Shown here one piece after another: positions 49,615 to 58,659 of a stretch of DNA of 64,000 nt. Origin of the DNA: Phormidesmis sp963789215 (GTDB lineage: Bacteria > Cyanobacteriota > Cyanobacteriia > Phormidesmidales > Phormidesmidaceae); assembly GCA_963789215.1 (NCBI GenBank), contig CAWBJY010000002.1, forward strand, positions 434,001 to 498,000. The letters are read 5' to 3'. The notes under the pieces were generated by a model. The model ran no database searches and was not told where the DNA came from. It saw only the letters and a program-made list of their open reading frames with translations. Made by a program: the position numbers and the translations under genes. Each line of letters begins with the position of its first letter. Within the stretch, counting starts at the first letter, position 1.

Positions 49615-52587
49615 TTGGGTCGCTCGCCTGCATTAAATTTGACTACTGATTTGAGCCAACAGAACTCCCCCAACGCTGCTCAAGCCCAGGCAGACAAGCC
49701 TGTGCTAATGCTAGTAGACGGACATTCGCTTGCCTTTCGCTCCTTCTATGCGTTTGCTCGCAGCCGAGATGGCGGACTGCGCACCTCTCAAGGTATTCCG
49801 ACTAGCGTCTGCTTTGGCTTTCTCAAATCGTTGATGGATACCCTCGAAGCTCTAAATCCGGATAGCGCTGCGATTACTTTTGATTTGGATAAGCCAACGT
49901 TTCGCCATGAGAAGACGGACACTTACAAGGCAGGTCGTGCTGAGACGCCAGAAGAGTTTACTGAAGATGTTGAAAACCTGAAGGGACTGCTGAAAAAGCT
50001 GAAGCTGCCGATCTTTTGTGAGCCGGGCTACGAAGCCGATGACCTAATTGGTACGCTAGCGACTAGGGCTAAGGCCGCTGGGTATCAAGTCAGGATTTTG
50101 AGCGGCGACCAGGATCTTTTTCAGCTGATCGATCCAGAAGAAGATATTAAAGTCCTATATTTGAGCAATGCGTTTGGTCGCGGTCAATCTAGCTCGTCGA
50201 GAGAGTTTGGCGTTGCTGAAGTGCTAGAAAAGCTAGAGATTTTACCCTGTCAGGTCGTGGACTACAAAGCGCTATGTGGCGACGCCTCTGACAACATTCC
50301 AGGGGTGAAAGGCATTGGCAAAAAGACGGCTGTGAAGCTACTTGATACCTATGGCGATCTCGATAATATCTATGCCTCGATTGACGAGATTAAAGGCGCT
50401 ACCAAGAAAAAGCTGGAGGCTGGCAAACAGGCTGCGGAAGACTCGCGGTTTTTGGCAAAAATTATCACAGACGTTCCGACCAAGACGGATTTAGCTAGCT
50501 GTAAGCTAGAAGGCTTTGAGCCAGAAGAGGTTGTCCCTGAGCTTCAGCGGCTAGAGCTCCAGCATTTTGTCAACCGTTTAAGTAAGCTCCAGGCTTCTTT
50601 TGGGGGCGAGTCGGACTATGTACCGCAAAAAAAGCGGCCTGTGGAGGTTTTGCCGGAAGGTTTTGAAGACGAGGATCTGGCTTTCTTTAGTGCGGAAGAA
50701 ACGGATGCGGTCGATCAGATGGGCCTGCTGGAAGTAGATATTAAGCCGCAAATTATTACGACGGAGAAGGCGCTAAAGACGTTGGTGAAGCAGCTTGAGG
50801 CTCAAACCGATAAAGAAAAGCCAGTTGCTTGGGATACGGAAACGACTTCTATTGACCCACTAGAGGCCGATTTGGTCGGCATTGGCTGCTGCTGGGGCGA
50901 AGGCCCGTCTGATATGGCTTACGTCCCGGTAGGTCATGCTGTAGGGCAGCAGTTGCCTTTGAAGCAAGTACTTGAGGCGCTGCGGCCTGTGCTAGAAAGT
51001 GCTGACTATCCGAAAGCGTTTCAGAATGCGAAGTATGACCGGTTGGTGCTACGTAGGGCGGGTATAGCGCTTGCGGGCGTGGTGTTTGACCCGATGTTAG
51101 CTAGCTATGTGCTCAACCCGGAAAATAGCCACAATCTGTCGGATCTTTCGCTGCGGTATCTGGAGCTGACCACGGTGAGCTATACGGACTTGGTGCCGAA
51201 GGGAAAGACGATTGGAGAAGTCGCGATCGCACCAGTAGCAGACTACTGCGGCAGCGATGTGCACACTACCTACTATTTAGTGCCGCTGCTTAAGGCAGAA
51301 CTCGCCGCCGCGCCAGAATTAGAAAAGCTATACCAGGAGGTGGAGCTACCGGCTGAGCCCGTACTAGCTAACATGGAGGCTACGGGCATTCGTATAGACA
51401 AACCCTACCTCAATCAGTTCTCTAAACAGCTAGAGACTGACCTAGCGCGAATCGAACAGTCGGCTTACGCAGCAGCCGGTGAAGAATTTAATCTGGGGTC
51501 GCCTAAACAGCTCAGCACGCTGTTTTTCGACAAGCTGGGCTTAGATAAGCGCAAGTCTCGCAAAAATAAGACGGGCTATTCTACAGATGCTGCCACTTTG
51601 GAGAAGCTGCAGGACGATCATCCCGTTGTAGATGCGGTGGTCGAGTACCGCACGCTTTCTAAACTGAAATCGACTTACGTAGACGCTTTGCCTGCGCTTA
51701 TTCGTCCTTGGAGCGGGCGCGTTCATACAGACTTTAACCAAGCGGTGACCTCAACTGGTCGGCTCTCTTCTTCTAACCCAAACTTGCAGAACATTCCTAC
51801 GAGAACGGCCTTTAGCCGTCAGATCCGTCAGGCTTTTTTACCTAAAGAAGGCTGGTCCTTGGTGGCGGCTGATTATTCTCAAATTGAGCTGCGCATTTTG
51901 GCGCATCTAAGTGAGGAACCTATTTTGATAGATGCCTATCGAAACAATGAAGACGTGCATCGGCTCACTGCAACGCTGCTTTTAGAGAAAGAAGATATCA
52001 CTGTAGAAGAGCGTCGGATGGCAAAGATAATTAACTTTGGCGTGATTTACGGTATGGGCGCAGCCCGGTTTGCTAGGGAAATGGGCGTACATCGGCTAGA
52101 GGCCAAAACCTTTATCGACCGTTTTAACAAGCGCTATCCCAAAGTATTTGAGTATCTGCAGCAAATGCAAAGAGAGGCGATCGCCAATGGTTTTGTAAAG
52201 ACGATTGCGGGAAGGCGGCGCTACTTCAACTTCTCTACGCGCAGCTTGCAGGCGCTGAAAGGCACTAATCCAGAAGGCGTTGATTTAGGCAATTTGCGCA
52301 CGAATGGCTACGATGCCGCGGCGCTTAGAGCCGCTGCCAACGCGCCAATTCAAGGATCGAGCGCAGACATTATTAAAGTTGCGATGATTCAGCTGCACGA
52401 GCTGCTGAAGGACTATCAGGCCAATATCCTTTTGCAAGTGCATGACGAACTGATTTTTGAAGTGCCGCCGGAAGAGTGGGACGAGCTGAAGCTAAAGATT
52501 GAGCACACGATGGAGTCGGCAGCGGAGCTGAGCGTGCCGCTGAAGGTAGAAGCGAATGCAGGTAAGAACTGGATGGAGGCTAAGTAG
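49615..52587 (+). CDS. polA: DNA polymerase I
   Basis: The 990-residue protein has all three Pol I domains. The 5'-3' exonuclease/flap domain (about 28-310) has LMLVDGHSLAFRSFYAF, EADDLIGTLA and CGDASDNIPGVKGIGKKTA. The 3'-5' proofreading domain has intact AWDTETTSIDPLEADLVGIG and later YCGSDVHTTYYL. The polymerase has motif A DYSQIELRILAHLSEE, motif B RRMAKIINFGVIYGMG and motif C LLQVHDELIFEVP. It fills gaps and removes RNA primers. The TTG start at 49615 is uncertain; GGAG lies about 15 bases upstream. A structured RNA element with a terminator lies just before it. Confidence 0.97.
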   Translation: MGRSPALNLTTDLSQQNSPNAAQAQADKPVLMLVDGHSLAFRSFYAFARSRDGGLRTSQGIPTSVCFGFLKSLMDTLEALNPDSAAITFDLDKPTFRHEKTDTYKAGRAETPEEFTEDVENLKGLLKKLKLPIFCEPGYEADDLIGTLATRAKAAGYQVRILSGDQDLFQLIDPEEDIKVLYLSNAFGRGQSSSSREFGVAEVLEKLEILPCQVVDYKALCGDASDNIPGVKGIGKKTAVKLLDTYGDLDNIYASIDEIKGATKKKLEAGKQAAEDSRFLAKIITDVPTKTDLASCKLEGFEPEEVVPELQRLELQHFVNRLSKLQASFGGESDYVPQKKRPVEVLPEGFEDEDLAFFSAEETDAVDQMGLLEVDIKPQIITTEKALKTLVKQLEAQTDKEKPVAWDTETTSIDPLEADLVGIGCCWGEGPSDMAYVPVGHAVGQQLPLKQVLEALRPVLESADYPKAFQNAKYDRLVLRRAGIALAGVVFDPMLASYVLNPENSHNLSDLSLRYLELTTVSYTDLVPKGKTIGEVAIAPVADYCGSDVHTTYYLVPLLKAELAAAPELEKLYQEVELPAEPVLANMEATGIRIDKPYLNQFSKQLETDLARIEQSAYAAAGEEFNLGSPKQLSTLFFDKLGLDKRKSRKNKTGYSTDAATLEKLQDDHPVVDAVVEYRTLSKLKSTYVDALPALIRPWSGRVHTDFNQAVTSTGRLSSSNPNLQNIPTRTAFSRQIRQAFLPKEGWSLVAADYSQIELRILAHLSEEPILIDAYRNNEDVHRLTATLLLEKEDITVEERRMAKIINFGVIYGMGAARFAREMGVHRLEAKTFIDRFNKRYPKVFEYLQQMQREAIANGFVKTIAGRRRYFNFSTRSLQALKGTNPEGVDLGNLRTNGYDAAALRAAANAPIQGSSADIIKVAMIQLHELLKDYQANILLQVHDELIFEVPPEEWDELKLKIEHTMESAAELSVPLKVEANAGKNWMEAK

Positions 52588-52862
52588 TCCTAAATCTGCT
52601 TACGTAAGTGCGATCGCAAAATAGCTCCAACAGGCGATCTCAGTATTTTTACTGACGCTGAGCGCTTTTAAGAACGTATGACAAAGATGTGGTGATTACT
52701 GTGGATTTGGGCGAGTAACTAGTGCATCTTGAGAATATCTCGCAGGCTTTTGCTGATTGGCTAGCTCAGCTAATGGATGTATCAAAAGCAACAGTGTATA
52801 GCAGCGAGACCTTGACTTTTTCACTGCTTTGTTGCTCACTTCATTTCTCCCATCTAAAAAAC

Positions 52863-53687
52863 ATGACAAACATTCGTCAGCTCCTAGCTAGTGCTGGGCT
52901 AGTTGCCAGCAGTGCGATCGCACTCTCTGCGCCTGCCTACGCCTTTTCTTTTCAAACTAACTACACTTCTGCGCTTACGGGTGCTAATGCGGCCAAAGGC
53001 GACATTTTCCTAAACTCAGTTACTTTGGGCAGCGGTAAAGTCATCAGCGATTTCTCTCTAGCGACCTCTGTTAACATTCTTTCCAACGACGTCTACACAG
53101 GCGGTAATAGCGGTGCAGCAAGCGCTGATATTGGCGATTTGGCAACGACTGGCATTAAGCAAGAAGCGCTAACTAATGAAGGTGCACTCGCCGTTTTAGG
53201 CAACCTCAATCTCAATAACATTATCGATACAGAAGATGGCGGTATAAAAGGCAGCGGCCACTTTGTTCTCGACCTTGACTTCAAGAAAGCCGTTGACAAT
53301 TTCTTTATCTGGGAGCGTGGCATGAACAGTCGGTTTGATATTCAAGCACTAGACGCCAACGGCAATGAAATTGGTAAAAAATTACAGCTATCAAACTCTA
53401 AGAACTGGGATTACGCCGGGTTTAAGATCGATACTCAAGAAGTTGACAGTGCTCAAAAAGTAGGTTCTATTGGCGTCAGCTTGGCAGATTTAGGCGTTTC
53501 TAACACCTTTATCAACTCGCTGCGCGTGACTAGCAACGGTAAGCCTTATAACGGCCCCGACTTTAAGATTATCGGTAGTGCTGCTGCTGTGCCTCAAGAA
53601 GTGCCTGAGCCTTCTGCATTGGTTGGCCTCAGCGCAGTGGCCGCGATCGCATTTGCAACGCGGCGCCGCAAGCAACCGGTAGCCTAG
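52863..53687 (+). CDS. PEP-CTERM exosortase-dependent surface protein (XDP2-like)
   Basis: The ATG at 52863 gives 274 residues with a signal peptide (MTNIRQLLASAGLVASSAIA, cleavage near AYA-FS). The body FSFQTNYTSALTGANAAKGD and FLNSVTLGSGKVISDFS resembles the cyanobacterial XDP2 surface-protein type. The C terminus has the full sorting signal: VPEPSALVGLSAVAAIAFAT followed by RRRK, i.e. PEP motif, hydrophobic stretch, basic tail. An exosortase encoded elsewhere should process it for the cell surface. The frame opens 47 codons earlier (52722), but that part precedes the signal peptide. Confidence 0.87.
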   Translation: MTNIRQLLASAGLVASSAIALSAPAYAFSFQTNYTSALTGANAAKGDIFLNSVTLGSGKVISDFSLATSVNILSNDVYTGGNSGAASADIGDLATTGIKQEALTNEGALAVLGNLNLNNIIDTEDGGIKGSGHFVLDLDFKKAVDNFFIWERGMNSRFDIQALDANGNEIGKKLQLSNSKNWDYAGFKIDTQEVDSAQKVGSIGVSLADLGVSNTFINSLRVTSNGKPYNGPDFKIIGSAAAVPQEVPEPSALVGLSAVAAIAFATRRRKQPVA

Positions 53688-53692
53688 CTAAA

Positions 53693-53731
53693 AATTTTAG
53701 AGAAGACGTACGTAGGATACTCTCTAAAATT
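53693..53731. repeat. Perfect 11 bp inverted repeat after the PEP-CTERM gene
   Basis: AATTTTAGAGA and TCTCTAAAATT form a perfect 11 bp stem with a 17-base loop, six bases after the stop codon. It has no clear T tract. The true terminator is the next hairpin at 53759, so this may protect the mRNA 3' end. Confidence 0.55.
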
Positions 53732-53758
53732 GTTCTAAGCATTTTCAAATGAGTCGTA

Positions 53759-53787
53759 AGCTCGGTCAATTGGCCGGGCTTTTTTTG
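53759..53787 (+). terminator. Terminator after the PEP-CTERM gene
   Basis: AGCTCGGTC and GGCCGGGCT form a 9 bp stem (two G-U pairs) with an AATT loop, followed directly by seven or eight T residues. It lies about 70 bases after the stop, between convergent genes. Confidence 0.85.
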
Positions 53788-53804
53788 CAGCTGAGGTTCG
53801 CAGT

Positions 53805-54701
53805 TCACGCCTGCGATGCCATCCATTCAACGCACTGATGCATCTGCTGGCTCATCTTATCGGCAGGTGCGTGAAACCGGCGACCGTGACCTGGCAGTAC
53901 CCATTCAAATCGGTAGTCGTTAGTGTAGCTAGCCAACGTCTTCATTGAGTTAATTTGGCGCGGCCAGGAGTCCCAGCAAAAGTTGCGAAAGGCGTACAGC
54001 TGCTCTAATCTGGCTGACCAAGCAAGATGGTCGCCAGTAAATAGATATTTGTTTTGGTAGAGCAGCACGGTATGCCCGGCGGAGTGTCCCGGCTGCGGAA
54101 TGATGGTGAGGTCTTGATCGAGTTCGATGGGATGGGTGCTGGTGGGCTGAATTTCAACTGATCGGGTGCCGGGAGTGATGTCGTCTTTGTGGAGGATGCG
54201 ATCGCATCCAAAGCGCTGATGGAATTTTTCGTGGTCGGCAACATCATCTCTGTGCGTGAGATACAGATAGCGGATGCCGCCCATCGCTTCGATCTGTTTA
54301 ACCAGTGGCGGTGTAAAACGAGGAGAGTCTATTAGCACGTTGCCGCCTTCGCTATCTGGCCGCTGAATGAAATAGCTGGCTGCGCCGTAGGAGTTTTTAG
54401 AGTGGTAGCCGCAATAGAAAACGTTGTTGTCTACTTTTAGGGGAAAGCGCTGCTGAACCTGGCGAATATCTTTGGGTCTGTCTTCAGTTCCAATCGATCC
54501 TGTTGGGCAGGCAAGGAGAGCTTCTAGCGCAGCGACGCGTTCTGATGCCGTAACGGGCTGGTGATGCACAATCGACTTACTGTCCGCTCGACTGTAGATG
54601 TCGGGCGACAGCCAGCGGCAGGTGTCGCAGTCTATACAGCTATTGTCTACGTAAAAGTCGCCTGCAACATTCTGGGGGCGGCGGTCTTTGATATGAGCCA
54701 T
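53805..54701 (-). CDS. Ferredoxin-like plus metallo-beta-lactamase fold protein
   Basis: The 298-residue protein starts with a ferredoxin-like domain: CIDCDTCRWLSPDIY and, about 40 residues later, ACPTGSIG, giving four cysteines for a [4Fe-4S] or [3Fe-4S] cluster. A metallo-beta-lactamase domain follows with YLYLTHRDDVADHEKFHQRF (variant HxxDDxxDH metal site), IIPQPGHSAGHTVLLYQ, FTGDHLAW and VLPGHGRRFH. Such ferredoxin-MBL fusions occur in cyanobacteria and plants; substrate is unknown. No signal peptide is visible. It is convergent with the PEP-CTERM gene. Confidence 0.85.
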   Translation of the reverse strand: MAHIKDRRPQNVAGDFYVDNSCIDCDTCRWLSPDIYSRADSKSIVHHQPVTASERVAALEALLACPTGSIGTEDRPKDIRQVQQRFPLKVDNNVFYCGYHSKNSYGAASYFIQRPDSEGGNVLIDSPRFTPPLVKQIEAMGGIRYLYLTHRDDVADHEKFHQRFGCDRILHKDDITPGTRSVEIQPTSTHPIELDQDLTIIPQPGHSAGHTVLLYQNKYLFTGDHLAWSARLEQLYAFRNFCWDSWPRQINSMKTLASYTNDYRFEWVLPGHGRRFHAPADKMSQQMHQCVEWMASQA

Positions 54702-54911
54702 AATTTGTACTCGGATAGGGCCAAATCTGAGAGCGGTTGTGAGGCACTTAGGTGCTAGTGTTCTCTATTAGTCTAGCGTCATGAACTGCTAATGCGTAGT
54801 CACTTCGACTTTGTGCGATTTATCTGCTAACTTGGCTGCCAGCAAGGGCGATAAGTGTCTATCGTGTTACGGCTCTAGGGCGATCGCCTGCTCTTTGTAC
54901 TCCTGTCACCT

Positions 54912-55916
54912 ATGAAACGCGCGATTAATACGACAACTGCTTTGGGATTTATTTTGGCGCTGGGCGTGGGCGCTGGCATTGTGAGCCAGAGATACTTCGA
55001 TGTCAGTATGCAGATTGGCGAGCTGATGAAGCGGGTGGGCATACATGACTATTTTGATGTACCCACAGCGGCTTTGAAAGACCAGCTTGCGCCGGTGACT
55101 ATTCCAGAACAGACGCAAGGCAAGCTGAATCTGTATGTTCTGGTTGGCCAGTCTAATATGGTGGGTCTATCGGCGGTGCCAGATGGATTTGAGCTGCCTC
55201 AAAATACCTATACATTTGGCAACGACTACCGGTGGCACCCGGCGACTTCCCCAGTCGATAGCGCTGAAGGTCAAATTGATGAGATTTCGGCCGATGCAAA
55301 TGCTGGGTTTGGACCTGCGTTAGCTTTTGCGCGATCGCTCTCCACTACAAATCCAGCACAGGCAATTGGCCTTATTCCTTGTGCTAAAGACGGATCCTCT
55401 ATTGCTGATTGGGAGAAGTCGCTGAGCGATCAATCACTTTATGGTTCTTGCCTGAAGCGAGTTAGAGCAGCTTCTACGATGGGCACTGTCAGCGGCATCC
55501 TGTTTTTTCAAGGCGAAGCCGATACTATCGATCCTAAGCAATATCCTGCTTTTCAACCGGCTGCAGATGCCTGGGCCGAAAAGTTTGCCATCTTTGCCTA
55601 CAACTTCCGCCAGGATATGGGCAACCCCAGTGCCCCTCTCGTTTATGCCCAGCTCGGTCAACCTGATGACTTGCAAGGCTTACCCAACTGGGCACTGGTG
55701 CAGCAGCAGCAGGAAAACATTCAAATTCCCAACGCCAAAATGATCAAAACAGATGACTTGCCTATGGCGGGCCTTCACTATACGGCAGATAGCTATGTAG
55801 CCGTGGGTGAGCGGTTTGCCGAGGCTATGAAGCAGCTTGGGACGATTTCGCAGGCAAAAGACGCCGCTGGCGATCCAGTTCAATCTGAAGCACCTGATTT
55901 GGAGCTTTCTCAGTAG
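54912..55916 (+). CDS. SGNH/sialate O-acetylesterase-like membrane-anchored hydrolase
   Basis: The 334-residue protein has an N-terminal hydrophobic segment (TTTALGFILALGVGAGIVSQ) that is a signal peptide or anchor. The esterase fold follows: LNLYVLVGQSNMVGLSAVPD (GQSNM block with the serine nucleophile), GFGPALAFARSL, GLIPCAKDGSSIADWE, the SGILFFQGEADTIDP motif and a late GLHYTADSYVAVGERFAEAM histidine block. This is the pattern of sialate O-acetylesterase (DUF303/CE6-like) proteins that remove acetyl groups from glycans. The substrate is unknown; an exported location is expected. Confidence 0.85.
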   Translation: MKRAINTTTALGFILALGVGAGIVSQRYFDVSMQIGELMKRVGIHDYFDVPTAALKDQLAPVTIPEQTQGKLNLYVLVGQSNMVGLSAVPDGFELPQNTYTFGNDYRWHPATSPVDSAEGQIDEISADANAGFGPALAFARSLSTTNPAQAIGLIPCAKDGSSIADWEKSLSDQSLYGSCLKRVRAASTMGTVSGILFFQGEADTIDPKQYPAFQPAADAWAEKFAIFAYNFRQDMGNPSAPLVYAQLGQPDDLQGLPNWALVQQQQENIQIPNAKMIKTDDLPMAGLHYTADSYVAVGERFAEAMKQLGTISQAKDAAGDPVQSEAPDLELSQ

Positions 55917-55922
55917 CGGCCT

Positions 55923-56486
55923 CTATATCATCAGCCAGCCAAATAGCTCGCCTACTGTTAGCTTCAGCCCTTTTGAGAAATCAGGGACAGGAAGCTGAGC
56001 TTCTAGCTGATCGTAAATGACAGGCAATTGGTCGTTTAGGTAGACGACGACGGATTGCTCTGTAGGGTCTATGAGCCAGCCCATCTGCGTTCCATAGCTC
56101 AGGCAGTGCAGAATTTTCTTAGTAACTTTTGTACTGGTCTGCCCAGGCAAAAGTATCTCTATTACCCAGTCAGGAGAGATAGAAAAGATATCTGCTACCG
56201 CGCCGTATTCGTCGCGTGGAATTCTATCTCGGAGCAAAACAGAGATATCTGGTACTAGAGCATTGCCACCAAAAGAGCAGCGTAGCTCTGTAAACGCGAT
56301 CGCCACTTTTGCAGGTTTAGTAATGCGGTTTACTGCGGCGGTTAATTCGGACTGAATAACGCTGTGTTTTCCCTTTGGCATCGGCTTTTGAATGACTTGC
56401 CCGTCTATAAGCTCGCTAGCAGGCTTTGTCTCAATCAAGCTCAAGAAGGATTCTAGTGTCAGCGCTTTGACTGGAGTTTGTACCAT
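55923..56486 (-). CDS. Uma2 (DUF820) family PD-(D/E)XK nuclease-fold protein
   Basis: The 187-residue protein has the standard Uma2 layout: SELIDGQVIQKPMPKGKHSV, NALVPDISVLLRDRIP (PD aspartate), PDWVIEILLPGQTSTKVTKK with E and K of the active-site strand, and LSYGTQMGWLIDP. All catalytic positions are present, unlike the paralogue at 4881. Cyanobacteria carry many Uma2 copies with no established role. The gene ends 6 bp from the stop of the convergent esterase gene. Confidence 0.9.
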   Translation of the reverse strand: MVQTPVKALTLESFLSLIETKPASELIDGQVIQKPMPKGKHSVIQSELTAAVNRITKPAKVAIAFTELRCSFGGNALVPDISVLLRDRIPRDEYGAVADIFSISPDWVIEILLPGQTSTKVTKKILHCLSYGTQMGWLIDPTEQSVVVYLNDQLPVIYDQLEAQLPVPDFSKGLKLTVGELFGWLMI

Positions 56487-56526
56487 AATTAGCTCGATAC
56501 GTTCTGGACTAAAATCTAAGATTGGT

Positions 56527-56886
56527 CTAAGACTTAATCGGTTCGTAATGGCTGCATTCGCTACAGGGGCCGCTAGGATTGATGGCGCAGCGCATCAACT
56601 CGGAGCGGGCGTTGTAGGTGCAGGTAATGTCGCCAATGACCCAGCTGCCCTTTAGCAGCGTTCTTTCTTCTGGAATGACGGTTTTTTTAACATGAACAAT
56701 CGCTTTGTGTAGATAGTAGCGACCGAGCTTGAGCTGATACTGATGGCGGCGTACCAAAATTTGATAGGTTTGCCCGTCGATATCGACGTAGGTGCCCGGA
56801 TATAGGCTTCTGTCCAGCTTGATGTGACCCAAGACGACCTTGGACTCGCTTAAGACGATATCGGTAGGTAAGGCTTTTAGCTCCAT
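56527..56886 (-). CDS. DUF6464-like cyanobacterial protein
   Basis: The 119-residue protein begins LPTDIVLSESKVVLGHIKLD, YPGTYVDIDGQTYQILVRRH and QYQLKLGRYYLHKAIVHV, which I recognise as the cyanobacterial family known as DUF6464. At the C terminus a cysteine set (CTYNARSELMRCAINPSGPC, then SEC) could bind a metal. No signal peptide is present. It lies 40 bp upstream of the Uma2 gene on the same strand. Confidence 0.72.
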   Translation of the reverse strand: MELKALPTDIVLSESKVVLGHIKLDRSLYPGTYVDIDGQTYQILVRRHQYQLKLGRYYLHKAIVHVKKTVIPEERTLLKGSWVIGDITCTYNARSELMRCAINPSGPCSECSHYEPIKS

Positions 56887-56920
56887 AGATAAATCATAGC
56901 GCAGGGATACTGATGGAATT

Positions 56921-56962
56921 AAAAAACCGCTTACTCCTCAAGTTTGAAGTAAGCGGTTTTTT
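56921..56962 (-). terminator. Terminator after ftsZ (bidirectional in form)
   Basis: AAAAAACCGCTTAC and GTAAGCGGTTTTTT form a perfect 14 bp stem with a 14-base loop, giving a T6 run on either strand. It lies about 65 bases after the ftsZ stop and just upstream of the DUF6464-like gene. Confidence 0.88.
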
Positions 56963-57025
56963 GCACAAGCTGAATTTAGCAGAAACGGATGTTTTCTAGA
57001 TAATAGGTTTCTAGATATGCGTTCT

Positions 57026-58261
57026 CTACCGACCGCGACGACGCTGCAAGAACTCGGGAATGTCCAAGTTGGGCGCAATCACGGGCTGTCCGGCTTGCTC
57101 TTCATTGCTTACAGGCGCATCTGAAGGGCTCTCAAACCCGTCGCTACTCGGCGATCGCGTCATGGGGGCTGTCCGAGCCGTGGTCATCGATGGAATGCTG
57201 CGGTTGTCGCCGCTAAAGCCAGTGGCAATAACGGTGATGCGAATTTCACCTTGGAGGCGGTCGTCGATGACTGCGCCAAAGATAATGTTCGCATTCGGAT
57301 CGACGGCTTCGTAAATGATTTCAGCCGCTTGGTTAACTTCGTGTAGCGTGAGGTCGCTGCCGCCGGTGATGTTGAAGACGACGCCGCCTGCTCCGTCGAT
57401 AGAGGTTTCGAGTAGAGGTGAAGAGGTGGCTGCGATCGCGGCTTCTCTCGCTCTAGACTTACCCGATCCAACGCCGATGCCCATTAGCGCAGAGCCAGCA
57501 TCGGCCATTACCGCGCGAACGTCGGCAAAGTCAACGTTGACCAGTCCAGAGATGGTGATGATATCTGAGATGCCCTGTACGCCCTGGCGCAAAATATCGT
57601 CAGCGACGCGAAAGGCTTCTTGTACCGGCGTCTGCTCAGAAATAACGGAGAGCAGCTTGTCGTTTGGAATAATGATAAGCGTATCTACACTAGCTTGCAG
57701 CGCGGCAATTCCACTTTCTGCTTGAGAGGTGCGTCGCCTGCCTTCGAATGTGAAGGGCCGAGTGACTACGCCCACGGTAAGCGCACCCGCTTCTTTAGCG
57801 GCTTCGGCGACAACCGGTGCGGCTCCGGTTCCGGTTCCGCCGCCCATGCCTGCTGTAATAAAAACCAGATCAGACCCTTCTACGGCCTGAAAAATTTCAT
57901 CGCGAGACTCTTCGGCTGCTTTTTGTCCAATGGATGGATTGCCGCCTGCGCCTAGTCCACGCGTGAGCTTTTGGCCTAGCTGCATCGCGTTTGTGGTAGA
58001 TGAATAGGTCAGCGCCTGTGCGTCTGTATTGACCGTCCAAAATTCAATGCCTGCTAGCCCGCTGTCAATCATGCGGTTGACGGCGTTACAACCACCGCCA
58101 CCAACGCCGATTACCTTAATTCTAGCAACGCTGCTCGGTATAATATCTCCGCTCATCGGCCCTTCCGCTGACATTGCACTGCCATTATTACTCGAAGGTG
58201 GTAATTTTACATCAGACCCATCGTCCGCAAAAGAATTTGTATGAAGGGAAGCGTTATTCAT
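57026..58261 (-). CDS. ftsZ: Cell division protein FtsZ
   Basis: The 411-residue tubulin homologue has an N-terminal variable tail of about 45 residues, then IKVIGVGGGGCNAVNRMID, FWTVNTDAQAL, the GTP signature GGGTGTGAAPVVAEAAKEAG, TVGVVTRPFTFEGRRR and NVDFADVRAVMADAGSALMG. The C terminus ends PNLDIPEFLQRRRGR, with the conserved DIPxFL tail peptide that binds partner division proteins. It forms the cytokinetic ring. ftsQ lies upstream on the same strand, the usual cyanobacterial order, with a 400 bp gap. Confidence 0.98.
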   Translation of the reverse strand: MNNASLHTNSFADDGSDVKLPPSSNNGSAMSAEGPMSGDIIPSSVARIKVIGVGGGGCNAVNRMIDSGLAGIEFWTVNTDAQALTYSSTTNAMQLGQKLTRGLGAGGNPSIGQKAAEESRDEIFQAVEGSDLVFITAGMGGGTGTGAAPVVAEAAKEAGALTVGVVTRPFTFEGRRRTSQAESGIAALQASVDTLIIIPNDKLLSVISEQTPVQEAFRVADDILRQGVQGISDIITISGLVNVDFADVRAVMADAGSALMGIGVGSGKSRAREAAIAATSSPLLETSIDGAGGVVFNITGGSDLTLHEVNQAAEIIYEAVDPNANIIFGAVIDDRLQGEIRITVIATGFSGDNRSIPSMTTARTAPMTRSPSSDGFESPSDAPVSNEEQAGQPVIAPNLDIPEFLQRRRGR

Positions 58262-58659
58262 AGGGCGCGCTGATGATACAGATATGATGAGGTATATATG
58301 GGTGAAATCACGGTAGGCAAGCGCTCGAATGCTTTTGTGCAGAAGAAATATAGCTATTTCGCTAGCGATGTCTCCCGCTTGTTTTCTCGCTTACGGCGAC
58401 TTCAATGGGAAATTATAGGGTCTAGCGAAGATATATCGACTAAATAATATGAAGATATTGCCATCAGCACTACCTGCACTCACTTCAACTTTGTCTGATG
58501 TGATTGAGTCAACTATAAAGGAACTTGATTAAAAAACCAAACTCTGCCGTTATAGTTTTGACGCTACGAATCAATCTCTTTATGCCTGCTTTACATCGGT
58601 TGAAAGGCTACATCAAATACGTAAGTCTCTCTAAACCGCTTATGAATGCCTCACGGCTG
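58262..58659. other. Gap between ftsQ and ftsZ
   Basis: About 400 bp. It should carry the ftsZ promoter and leader on the minus strand. The DNA is AT-rich in the middle (58430-58600). I see no coding frame, terminator or strong hairpin. Confidence 0.45.

Noticed and set aside
57315..57725. Open frame antisense to ftsZ
   Set aside because: Shadow of a conserved gene with no start signals.
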